A stretch of DNA of 64,000 nucleotides from Tragulus kanchil (taxonomy: Eukaryota; Chordata; Mammalia; Artiodactyla; Tragulidae): the NCBI GenBank assembly GCA_022376925.1, contig JAIOJX010000004.1:120367123-120431122 (forward strand). The letters are read 5' to 3'. The notes below the pieces were generated by a model, which saw only the letters and a list, made by a program, of their open reading frames with translations, was not told the DNA's origin and searched no databases. Both the position numbers and the translations under genes were made by a program. This document shows positions 40,011-51,298 of the stretch, piece by piece (the stretch's first letter is position 1; every line of letters begins with the position of its first letter).

Positions 40011-42177
40011 CCCTGAACATACTTACCTGGATCTAGAGTGGGGATATATGAAGTTTCAATGTTAAGAAGGTAACGTCATCCTGAGCAGAGTACTACAGTA
40101 TCAGAAACACTAGGCTTTAATCCCACTTTTCCCTTTCTACATTGTTTAATCTTGTAAACAGAACTTATTTTCCATGAGCTCCTGGTAGCTCAGTTGGTAC
40201 AGAATTCATTCCTAGAGTACAGGAGATCTGGGTTTGATTCCTGGGTTGGAAAGATTCCCTGGAGAAGGGATAGGCTACCCACTCTAGTATTCTTGGCCTT
40301 CCCTGGTGGCTCAGACAATAAAGAATTTGCCTGCAATGTGGGAGAAGTGGGTTCAATCCCTGGATTGGGAAGATGCCCTGGAGAAGGAAATGGCTGCCCA
40401 CTCCAATATTACTTGGGAATTCCATGGCTCATCCATGGGGTTGCAGAGAGTCTGACACAACTGAGCAACTTTCACTCTTTACTTATCTATAAAGTGAGAA
40501 AGTTGGACTATGAGTTTTTAGCCTTGGATTTCTTAGTATTTAATGAAAAACCAAGGACCAATATGTTAAATAAATGATTATGTATTTTAAAAAATCTAGC
40601 TGATCTGGCGGAAGTAGGAGTAGGAGCCTGGAGTCCAGGCTTCATCTCCCCAGAGCCATCAAAGACCCTGTCAGTGCTGGTGGGGGCTTGGTGTGACACC
40701 CCCATGGACTAGACGCTCTCCAGAGCTACCGTATTTATAATACTCAAAACTTTTATTCAGAAGAAGCCAATTGACAGTTATGTTATCTGCCATGGAAAAA
40801 TTGAAAAAAAATACTTTTCTTTTTAAGTTCTTATCAATTCATAGCCACTTTTCCTAGGTCATAAATAAGTATTACATTTCATTATCATTCTATCATGAAT
40901 AATGACCTCTATGTATATGTAGGCCTATATAAAAATTTATTGTGTTTAAACAGCCTCCCATATGAAATAAATAAATGTAGCGAGTAACTCAGGTGTGGTA
41001 AAATCCAGAATCTCCTCGCTGCCTTAAGCTTCAGATGTTGGAGCTAAGAAGAACTTCTGAAGTCTTTTGGTATAGTATGTATCTGTTAAAAACAATCAAC
41101 CCCTGAACATACTTACCTGGATCTAGAGTGGGGATATATGAAGTTTCAATGTTAAGAAGGTAACGTCATCCTGAGCAGAGTACTACAGTATCAGAAACAC
41201 TAGGCTTTAATCCCACTTTTCCCTTTCTACATTGTTTAATCTTGTAAACAGAACTTATTTTCCATGAGCTCCTGGTAGCTCAGTTGGTACAGAATTCATT
41301 CCTAGAGTACAGGAGATCTGGGTTTGATTCCTGGGTTGGAAAGATTCCCTGGAGAAGGGATAGGCTACCCACTCTAGTATTCTTGGCCTTCCCTGGTGGC
41401 TCAGACAATAAAGAATTTGCCTGCAATGTGGGAGAAGTGGGTTCAATCCCTGGATTGGGAAGATGCCCTGGAGAAGGAAATGGCTGCCCACTCCAATATT
41501 ACTTCTTGGGAATTCCATGGCTCATCCATGGGGTTGCAGAGAGTCTGACACAACTGAGCAACTTTCACTCTTTACTTATCTATAAAGTGAGAAAGTTGGA
41601 CTATGAGTTTTTAGCCTTGGATTTCTTAGTATTTAATGAAAAACCAAGGACCAATATGTTAAATAAATGATTATGTATTTTAAAAAATCTAGCTGATCTG
41701 GCGGAAGTAGGAGTAGGAGCCTGGAGTCCAGGCTTCATCTCCCCAGAGCCATCAAAGACCCTGTCAGTGCTGGTGGGGGCTTGGTGTGACACCCCCATGG
41801 ACTAGACGCTCTCCAGAGCTACCGTATTTATAATACTCAAAACTTTTATTCAGAAGAAGCCAATTGACAGTTATGTTATCTGCCATGGAAAAATTGAAAA
41901 AAAATACTTTTCTTTTGAAGTTCTTATCAATTCATAGCCACTTTTTCCTAGGTCATAAATAAGTATTACATTTCATTATCATTCTATCATGAATAATGAC
42001 CTCTATGTATATGTAGGCCTATATAAAAATTTATTGTGTTTAAACAGCCTCCCATATGAAATAAATAAATGTAGCGAGTAACTCAGGTGTGGTAAAATCC
42101 AGAATCTCCTCTCTGCCTTAAGCTTCAGATGTTGGAGCTAAGAAGAACATCTGGAGACTTTCATGAAGTCTTTTGGG
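39986..42177. repeat. Tandem duplication D12, unit ~1.09 kb
   Basis: Copy A 39986-41070 recurs as copy B 41073-42177, offset 1090. Both ends of copy A and the start of B are imperfect: A lacks about 15 bp near GAAGAAC at its end, and the starts differ (CATCAACCCCC versus AAACAATCAACCCC). A CTT insertion at 41505 and small homopolymer changes complete the differences. Confidence 0.95.
40175..40480 (+). repeat. Bov-A2 dimeric SINE, sense
   Basis: Two BovA monomers are joined: TAGCTCAGTTGGTACAG...GAGAAGGGATAGGCTACCCA, then CTTCCCTGGTGGCTCAG...GGAGAAGGAAATGGCTGCCC, ending AACTTTCACTCTTTACT. The dimer arrangement is diagnostic of Bov-A2, which I recall as pecoran. The D12 twin is at 41265-41573. 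Confidence 0.92.
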
Positions 42178-43075
42178 TTTAGGTAAAAAATTCCATACTG
42201 GCTGTGTGTGCTGGGCTTAAAGCCCATTGGACAAACCCTGAAACTCTGAGTAATCTACTTGCCAACATGAAGTAAAAACTGTGGGAATGAGCAGATCTGT
42301 GCCATAAGGAGGGCTTCTCCACTGACACTGACAGAAGCCATGCAACATGTTGCACACAGTGCTGTTGCTGTATCCTTGAAGTATGTATTTATATGCATGT
42401 ACGTGTTAAATATTTGTAAACACAGAGGAAATTGAAGCTTAGTCTTTTTGGTGCGCATACATGAGATAATTTAGGAAGTCCAGACAAAATGCTCAAATGA
42501 TAGAATACTCAGTATAATGAGTAATGAGCGAGAACTCCATTTTGTTTTGTGGGGTGGGACCAGAGTCTTGTGAAGCAAATCTGCGCACTCCTTTGAAAAC
42601 ATGTCAGTATTTCACTTTCACAGATGCTTTTACCTTAAATGTTCTATAAAAGAAAATATTAGCTCTCATATTTATTAATTTTATCATGTTTGGGTGAGTT
42701 TTCTTTCATATCTTTTTGGGGACGAGGTTTGTGTGAACTGACTTTTCTTTAGAGAATATTAGAAGAAAGTGTCATTGAGAATTTTGTCTAGTGTTGGGGA
42801 TTCCAGATTATCAAAGTCTCATGTAATTCCTTTTAGTCTCTTCATGTATTTTTAAACGCATACCCCATCTCCAAAAGTGCTATAAACAACCATTTTATTC
42901 TTTTTATGTCTAACCAGTCCTTAAGATTTTTTGTAAATGTAGGCATTGTCATTATTAAAATCTAGTTGCCTGAGCCTTTTCTAGAATATAATTATGATAT
43001 TATTTTGTTGACAGATTTTTGTAGTTGTTTTTTCTGGAACCTATTTACCAAACAGCCAAATATGTCTCATCTCCT

Positions 43076-45310
43076 TTTTTATATATCACTTTACTGAAAA
43101 AAAAAAGAAGTATTATATAACAAGATGAATAACTTCTCAAAGGATGTTAGAAAAGAAACCTCTAAAACCTTTTTAAAGTGAAAATATATATTTTACTAGT
43201 TCTTTTATGCAAAAGATGCATCAGAGTAATAAAATGCCTTGATAACATTTAAGCTTCTACCATCAAATTCATGTCTTTTAAAATATTTCTGCCGTAATAA
43301 ATGTTTCCTTTTTAAATTAGTGATTTCATTATGTAATTATTAATTTGTATGCTATATCTAATTATTTATTTTCTTACATCTTGCCCAAAATACAGTTAAT
43401 ACTATTCTTATTTTTCATTAGCCTTGAGTTTGGACCGGCTTGCATTTATTTTCATCTAAAAATGATACAGCAAGTACCATTTTAAGAAGAATAACAATAA
43501 TATATAATCACAGTAGTTTTTAATGATCTGTGTCTCTTTTGATGATAAAGATGAATTCTTTTAGAAAGTTAACATGAAATATTATTAAAATTTTATTTTG
43601 AATAATCTATATTTTCCTTTTCAAAATCAAAAGACCCAGTGGTGCTCTCTTTATTGGATTCCTATAAGATTAATAAACACTGTCTATAAAATGCTTAACA
43701 TATGCAGCATATAATCAGCACTCAAAAATGCTAGCTATTAATAATATAACCTTTAGCACCCAAATTTGACAAAATGGTCAATTTCAAATGTATCCATACT
43801 CTTCCTCATTGTTTAGGCTTGGGTCAAATACCTTCTCAGCCTACACCTTTCAACAGTGATGATTCTAATTCTCATTTAATTTCATCTCAGGAAGATGTCA
43901 ATTTATCCCTTCAGGTTGTATCTACTTTAATTTCTGTTTTCTGGTTTTGGGATTCTTCAGTTTCACTTTCCATCTAGATTCCTATTGAGTAAGCTTTATC
44001 CAATGTGCAAAGAATAGTAATCTTTGTTTCATTTCAGAAGGCTGCATGGGGATGTTCATTTCGGTACTGTGGAAGCATTGGACTGAAAAAGTTCTAGGGC
44101 AGATGTCTTAGGTGTTTTAGGGGGAAGATCTCAAGTGTTTCTCCAGGGATGTTATCAGTCGCTAGGAATGCACCAGTTTCTGCACGCTTAACGAATCATT
44201 TTTATATATCACTTTACTGAAAAAAAGAAGTATTATATAACAAGATGAATAACTTCTCAAAGGATGTTAGAAAAGAAACCTCTAAAACCTTTTAAAGTGA
44301 AAATATATATTTTACTAGTTCTTTTATGCAAAAGATGCATCAGAGTAATAAAATGCCTTGATAACATTTAAGCTTCTACCATCAAATTCATGTCTTTTAA
44401 AATATTTCTGCCGTAATAAATGTTTCCTTTTTAAATTAGTGATTTCATTATGTAATTATTAATTTGTATGCTATATCTAATTATTTATTTTCTTACATCT
44501 TGCCCAAAATACAGTTAATACTATTCTTATTTTTCATTAGCCTTGAGTTTGGACCGGCTTGCATTTATTTTCATCTAAAAATGATACAGCAAGTACCATT
44601 TTAAGAAGAATAACAATAATATATAATCACAGTAGTTTTTAATGATCTGTGTCTCTTTTGATGATAAAGATGAATTCTTTTAGAAAGTTAACATGAAATA
44701 TTATTAAAATTTTATTTTGAATAATCTATATTTTCCTTTTCAAAATCAAAAGACCCAGTGGTGCTCTCTTTATTGGATTCCTATAAGATTAATAAACACT
44801 GTCTATAAAATGCTTAACATATGCAGCATATAATCAGCACTCAAAAATGCTAGCTATTAATAATATAACCTTTAGCACCCAAATTTGACAAAATGGTCAA
44901 TTTCAAATGTATCCATACTCTTCCTCATTGTTTAGGCTTGGGTCAAATACCTTCTCAGCCTACACCTTTCAACAGTGATGATTCTAATTCTCATTTAATT
45001 TCATCTCAGGAAGATGTCAATTTATCCCTTCAGGTTGTATCTACTTTAATTTCTGTTTTCTGATTTTTGGGATTCTTCAGTTTCACTTTCCATCTAGATT
45101 CCTATTGAGTAAGCTTTATCCAATGTGCAAAGAATAGTAATCTTTGTTTCATTTCAGAAGGCTGCATGGGGATGTTCATTTCGGTACTGTGGAAGCATTG
45201 GACTGAAAAAGTTCTAGGGCAGATGTCTTAGGTGTTTTAGGGGGAAGATCTCAAGTGTTTCTCCAGGGATGTTATCAGTCGCTAGGAATGCACCAGTTTC
45301 TGCACGCTTA
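43076..45310. repeat. Tandem duplication D13, unit ~1.11 kb
   Basis: Copy A 43076-44190 recurs as copy B 44199-45310, offset 1123 falling to about 1120. An 8-bp spacer (ACGAATCA) separates them. The A-run after TTTACTG is 10 in A and 7 in B. The content is AT-rich intron with no recognised element. Confidence 0.97.
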
Positions 45311-47287
45311 TAAACCTGAAAATTTTACCACTTTCTTCATAAATCCTTACCTTGTATCACAAACCTCAAATATTAAGTCTATAAATCCTTCATAACCTAC
45401 CTAAATTCATTTCTTTTTTACTCTTCCCAGAGAAGTGAAAAACACTCTAAGCTGTAACTGACACTGCTATTAAATCACTTCTACTGACTACACCTTGTAG
45501 TGAGCCAGCGAGTCACCTTCATGTTTCTCTAACCCTGGGATGCCACTCTGATTAGATTGATTCATGCACCGTGCATGAATTAACCCTACCCCCTCAGATT
45601 ACATTGGTTAGATTTGACAGTAACCTAACAATTTTTGCTTATTTTCCATGTGATATTTTTGTCAGCTTGAATCAGTCATTTAACAAACATTAATTGAACA
45701 CCTACTATAAATCAAGCATTCCCTAAGTCTTGCAGACACAGTGAAGAAAGGGCAGACATGTTTTATGTTTTAGGTTCACTTAAAGAAAGGAAATCAACTC
45801 CTCTGAAAAAGGTATGTTTCCTGAGCATATTAGCTTTCAGAAAAGCACGTCAAGTGTGCACCTTTTACCAGGCTAGCCACAAAATAAGAGAAAGGAAAAG
45901 GAGGAAACACAAGCAGCTGTGTCTGGGTACATGCAAAGAAAGCATTGACTAAAACATGATCTAATGACAAATAAGCTATTTGTTCCGAATAGCTGATGTC
46001 ATTGTTACCTCTGCTTCTTGTAAAATTTCTCTAATTATAAACCAGAAAATTTGATGAATATTTAATGTTCTGTTCTTCTGTACTCAGTTATCCAGAGATT
46101 TACAAGAAACAAAATCTATTTGGGTAATTTTTATGTGTTTGTTTTTGTTTGAGTACACATGCACATACACACAGGATTTTTGGGATTCTTCAGTTTCACT
46201 TTCCATCTAGATTCCTATTGAGTAAGCTTTATCCAATGTGCAAAGAATAGTAATCTTTGTTTCATTTCAGAAGGCTGCATGGGGATGTTCATTTCGGTAC
46301 TGTGGAAGCATTGGACTGAAAAAGTTCTAGGGCAGATGTCTTAGGTGTTTTAGGGGGAAGATCTCAAGTGTTTCTCCAGGGATGTTATCAGTCGCTAGGA
46401 ATGCACCAGTTTCTGCACGCTTATAAACCTGAAAATTTTACCACTTTCTTCATAAATCCTTACCTTGTATCACAAACCTCAAATATTAAGTCTATAAATC
46501 CTTCATAACCTACCTAAATTCATTTCTTTTTTACTCTTCCCAGAGAAGTGAAAAACACTCTAAGCTGTAACTGACACTGCTATTAAATCACTTCTACTGA
46601 CTACACCTTGTAGTGAGCCAGCGAGTCACCTTCATGTTTCTCTAACCCTGGGATGCCACTCTGATTAGATTGATTCATGCACCGTGCATGAATTAACCCT
46701 ACCCCCTCAGATTACATTGGTTAGATTTGACAGTAACCTAACAATTTTTGCTTATTTTCCATGTGATATTTTTGTCAGCTTGAATCAGTCATTTAACAAA
46801 CATTAATTGAACACCTACTATAAATCAAGCATTCCCTAAGTCTTGCAGACACAGTGAAGAAAGGGCAGACATGTTTTATGTTTTAGGTTCACTTAAAGAA
46901 AGGAAATCAACTCCTCTGAAAAAGGTATGTTTCCTGAGCATATTAGCTTTCAGAAAAGCACGTCAAGTGTGCACCTTTTACCAGGCTAGCCACAAAATAA
47001 GAGAAAGGAAAAGGAGGAAACACAAGCAGCTGTGTCTGGGTACATGCAAAGAAAGCATTGACTAAAACATGATCTAATGACAAATAAGCTATTTGTTCCG
47101 AATAGCTGATGTCATTGTTACCTCTGCTTCTTGTAAAATTTCTCTAATTATAAACCAGAAAATTTGATGAATATTTAATGTTCTGTTCTTCTGTACTCAG
47201 TTATCCAGAGATTTACAAGAAACAAAATCTATTTGGGTAATTTTTATGTGTTTGTTTTTGTTTGAGTACACATGCACATACACACAG
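45062..47287. repeat. Tandem duplication D14, unit ~1.11 kb, overlapping D13
   Basis: Copy A 45062-46174 recurs as copy B 46175-47287, offset 1113, directly adjacent. Because 45062-45310 also belongs to D13, that segment exists three times (about 43936-44190, 45062-45310, 46175-46423). Confidence 0.97.
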
Positions 47288-47341
47288 GGGTAAAAAAAAT
47301 ATATTTTGGACTTATAGTTGGCTCAATTCTTGTTTATATTT

Positions 47342-47371
47342 ATAACTATATCTATATCTATCTATCTATAT
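47342..47371. repeat. Short (TATC)n-like microsatellite
   Basis: An imperfect run of CTATATCTATATCTATC type, about 30 bp. Confidence 0.75.
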
Positions 47372-47682
47372 GTTATAGTTCCTTCTCTTGTCCTTCTTCC
47401 TGACACATCAGCTTCAATGTTCTAAGTGTCGTTAATTACTGCTTCTTATTATAGTCTTTCCCAATGCCTTTCCTTCCCGTGTAAATTATTTCTTGCGTTC
47501 CTTGAAGGATTCAGCTTCATGCTTACTATCCTGTGTCTCCTAGTACTCCTGATACTTTTCTGGTGTATTTCCATGTCCAAACTGATGACTCCTCCAAAAT
47601 CTCAAACTCATCTCCTCCAGTGAATTTATCCTCCACTCTACTACATCTGGTCATAACACAGTCTTTTTTGACTGCCTGATTT

Positions 47683-47764
47683 GAAGGATCTCAATTCCCT
47701 GAGACCAAACCCATGCCCCATACAGTAGAAGTTCAGAGCTCTAACAACTGGACACCTGGGAAAT
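47683..47764 (-). repeat. tRNA-Glu SINE head fragment, antisense
   Basis: GGATCTCAATTCCCTGAGAC, ACCAAACCCATGCCCC and CTAACAACTGGACACCTGGG resemble the reverse complement of a CHR-family SINE head. It is diverged. Confidence 0.65.
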
Positions 47765-48577
47765 TTCCTCACACAGCTAGTCATTTTCATTACCAATCTA
47801 CATCTCTTTCAGAATTCAACTGCAAACATCTTGCTCTCTGAACATCACTTCATAGCTTTCCAGCTCATTGCATTTCTACAATTCTAAAAATGCCAACAAT
47901 TTTTATAGCCCACTGGTGCCTTTAATCTCCTAATTGACTGTACCTTCTTTCCCTTATCTTTCATGCATGTCCTCACTCTTCCTCCAAAATAAGAGCCATC
48001 AGCACCAGGTAAATTTTTAATAGACAACCAGCACCAGGTTGTCAGCTATGTGAGTTGGTGCCAGCTATGTGAGCTAGAAGTGGATTATTTAGTCCCAATT
48101 GAAAGGCCCTAGATACAGCTGCACACACAAGGAATGAGCTGTTCTTGCTGATCCCTGCCCAAATTTTAGATCCCTGGGCAAAATAAATGATTATTTTATT
48201 TTAAGTCAGTAAGTTTTACAATGACTTCTTATGTAATAATGCATATTATAAGTGACGATAGGCACAAAATCTCTATAATCCAGTTGCTGTCATTTCCTAG
48301 AAACTCTGATCCTTGGAGTGCCATTTAGTTTCTTCAATGCTCTCATCATCTGGAAGGAAGAAAATTCTAATCCCAATCTCCTAAGGTTATTTTGAGAGTT
48401 AAATGAGATAGGGCATTTCTTAGAATAATCACTTAGCTTATAATAATTTCTCATTGGTTTTTGGTGATTATTATTATTTTGAATAAAAAAATATTTCCTT
48501 CAGGAGATAAAATCCTGTTTACATTGTTTTTCTCTATTCCTTTCTCTTTCCTTTTCAGATTATATGTAAAATATTAT

Positions 48578-48760
48578 ATGCTAAGTCAGACTGTACCCAC
48601 CAGGCTCAACTTTCCATGTGCTTCTCCAGTCAGGGGCACTAGAGTGGGTTGCCATTACCTCCTCCAGTGGATCTTCCCCATCCAGGGTTCAAACCCATGT
48701 TTCCTATTTCTCCTGCACTGGCAGGCAGATTCTTTGCCACTAGCCCCACCTGGGAAGCCC
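48578..48760 (-). repeat. Bov-tA-type SINE, antisense
   Basis: CTAAGTCAGACTGTACCCAC, CCTCCAGTGGATCTTCCCCA and TGCCACTAGCCCCACCTGGG appear in order. The D15 twin is at 49704-49885. Confidence 0.9.
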
Positions 48761-49942
48761 ATTATATTATATATCCACAATCATTTTGTTTTTAATTCAG
48801 CATTTTCTCTGATAATTTTTTTAAAGATTTATTTTTTTATTTATTTGGGGGGGTGGGGTGAGGAGGGAGGGGGGCAGGCGGGCCACTTCTATTGGTCTTT
48901 CATTTGTCCATTTTCATCCATCTTTGTTCTTCGGCCCGTGTGGGCCTCCCATCGCGGTGGCCTCTGTTGTCGCAGAGCACCGGCTCTGGGCGCATGCGCT
49001 CCAGAGCTCCGGCTCGGTGATTGGACACATGGGTCCAGCCGCTCCGCGGCACGTGGGATCTTCCCAGGCCAGGGATCGAACCGGCGCCCCTTGCACTGCA
49101 AGACTGTGTCCTTACCAACTGGACCACCAGGGAAGCCCCTCTCTTTAATTTTATTGGACTATTTTACTCATCCCTGTGTTCCTGTCTTTCTTCTGTAATC
49201 AGGCCTAGGTCAGATTTGATTTTTAAAGCTGTAGAGTGGTAATAATGTATGAATTTAATAATGCATGAAGTATGTTAAATCATTACAAATCAGACAGAAT
49301 GTTTAATATAAGAATGTGCAATAGCTTTTATCTCTAGTAAATCAAAATTAATAATTAAATATATGTATAAACTAGCTACTAACCACTTAAATATCTCTAT
49401 AATCCAGTTGCTGTCATTTCCTAGAAACTCTGATCCTTGGAGTGCCATTTAGTTTCTTCAATGCTCTCATCATCTGGAAGGAAGAAAATTCTAATCCCAA
49501 TCTCCTAAGGTTATTTTGAGAGTTAAATGAGATAGGGCATTTCTTAGAATAATCACTTAGCTTATAATAATTTCTCATTGGTTTTTGGTGATTATTATTA
49601 TTTTGAATAAAAAAATATTTCCTTCAGGAGATAAAATCCTGTTTACATTGTTTTTCTCTATTCCTTTCTCTTTCCTTTTCAGATTATATGTAAAATATTA
49701 TATGCTAAGTCAGACTGTACCCACCAGGCTCAACTTTCCATGTGCTTCTCCAGTCAGGGGCACTAGAGTGGGTTGCCATTACCTCCTCCAGTGGATCTTC
49801 CCCATCCAGGGTTCAAACCCATGTTTCCTATTTCTCCTGCACTGGCAGGCAGATTCTTTGCCACTAGCCCCACCTGGGAAGCCCATTATATTATATATCC
49901 ACAATCATTTTGTTTTTAATTCAGCATTTTCTCTTTAATTTT

Positions 49943-50266
49943 TTTTTAAAGATTTATTTTTTTATTTATTTGGGGGGGCGTGGGGTGAGGAGGGAGGGGA
50001 GCAGGCGGGCCACTTCTATTGGTCTTTCATTTGTCCATTTTCATCCATCTTTGTTCTTCGGCCCGTGTGGGCCTCCCATCGCGGTGGCCTCTGTTGTCGC
50101 AGAGCACCGGCTCTGGGCGCATGCGCTCCAGAGCTCCGGCTCGGTGATTGGACACATGGGTCCAGCCGCTCCGCGGCACGTGGGATCTTCCCAGGCCAGG
50201 GATCGAACCGGCGCCCCTTGCACTGCAAGACTGTGTCCTTACCAACTGGACCACCAGGGAAGCCCC
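49943..50266 (-). repeat. Young CHR-2-type SINE, antisense, 13-bp TSD
   Basis: It has an AAATAAATAAA-type tail (reverse), a G-rich tract, GGCCTCCCATCGCGGTGG, GGGCGCATGCGCTCCAGAGC, an intact reverse B box (GGATCGAACC) and the head GGACCACCAGGGAAGCCCC. TCTCTTTAATTTT flanks it at 49930-49942 and 50267-50279. The D15 twin is 48817-49138; its upstream TSD is altered to TCTCTGATAATTTT. Confidence 0.92.
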
Positions 50267-51298
50267 TCTCTTTAATTTTATTGGACTATTTTACTCATCC
50301 CTGTGTTCCTGTCTTTCTTCTGTAATCAGGCCTAGGTCAGATTTGATTTTTAAAGCTGTAGAGTGGTAATAATGTATGAATTTAATAATGCATGAAGTAT
50401 GTTAAATCATTACAAATCAGACAGAATGTTTAATATAAGAATGTGCAATAGCTTTTATCTCTAGTAAATCAAAATTAATAATTAAATATATGTATAAACT
50501 AGCTACTAACCACTTAAATATAAAGTTTACTAATATAATTAATTCTCTCAGATTCACAAAGTGTACATGCTAAATTAGTGACTTCAGTATTTTTAAAAAG
50601 TGGGTGCTTCTGTATTGCTTCAAGTTAGCACTAAAATGATCAAAAACCAGGCATCATGATTGAGAGGAAGGGAAAGCAAACACTTAAATGACCCTTGACA
50701 TGAATAATCAAAATTTTAGAAAATTCAAAGCAGGAATAAAATCATAGCAAAAATTTTGAAACTGACTAAAATCATGTCTAAAATCAAATTGTACGATATT
50801 ACTTAATTTACATATAGTGGGAATATATAGTATTTTTTAAAAGTATCTACTAGTTTTGTTTCCACTGTGACCCCAAGTGCTTTACATTCATTATCTTATT
50901 TAATCCTTGTAGTGATTCTGTAGTTTTATCTGCATTTTTATACAGGATAATTTAGGCTCAGAGAGATTCAGTTGGGTCTTCAATGTTAAACAGCTAGTAA
51001 GAAGCTGTTAAAATTTAAGATCATCTCATTTCAAAGTATGCCTCATCTTTCCACCATACTGCAGATTTTACAGGCTAAAGACAAAATGTTCTCCTTCAGA
51101 TAATGGCCTAAAATTTTGCAAATGGAAAATAATCAAGAATTGCCTCTGTACAATCTTAGTAAAGTAGGATTTGTTCCTGTAACCAAAGATTAGTTGGGCA
51201 AGGACATGAAATACTCCCTTGTACTTTAAATGACTTGGAAACAATGTTATTACATATTGTACTATAAATCCGATTTCATCCATGCTAAATTATTAAAG

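Larger units (their letters stand above)
48269..50519. repeat. Tandem duplication D15, unit ~1.125 kb
   Basis: Copy A 48269-49391 recurs as copy B 49392-50519, offset 1123, adjacent with AT(A) microhomology. Differences concentrate at CTCTGATAATTTTTTTAAAG versus CTCTTTAATTTTTTTTTAAA and in the G-rich tract (48847 versus 49971). Confidence 0.97.

Noticed and set aside
40194..40577. ORF of 127-128 codons on + strand, seen twice (also 41284-41670)
   Set aside because: It is a translation of the Bov-A2 dimer plus flank; the second occurrence is D12 copy B.
48461..49198. Long + strand ORF of 245 codons
   Set aside because: It runs through intron, an antisense Bov SINE and an antisense CHR-2 SINE. 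The GC-rich SINE explains the open frame, and similar peptides recur in other frames and at every young CHR-2 copy.
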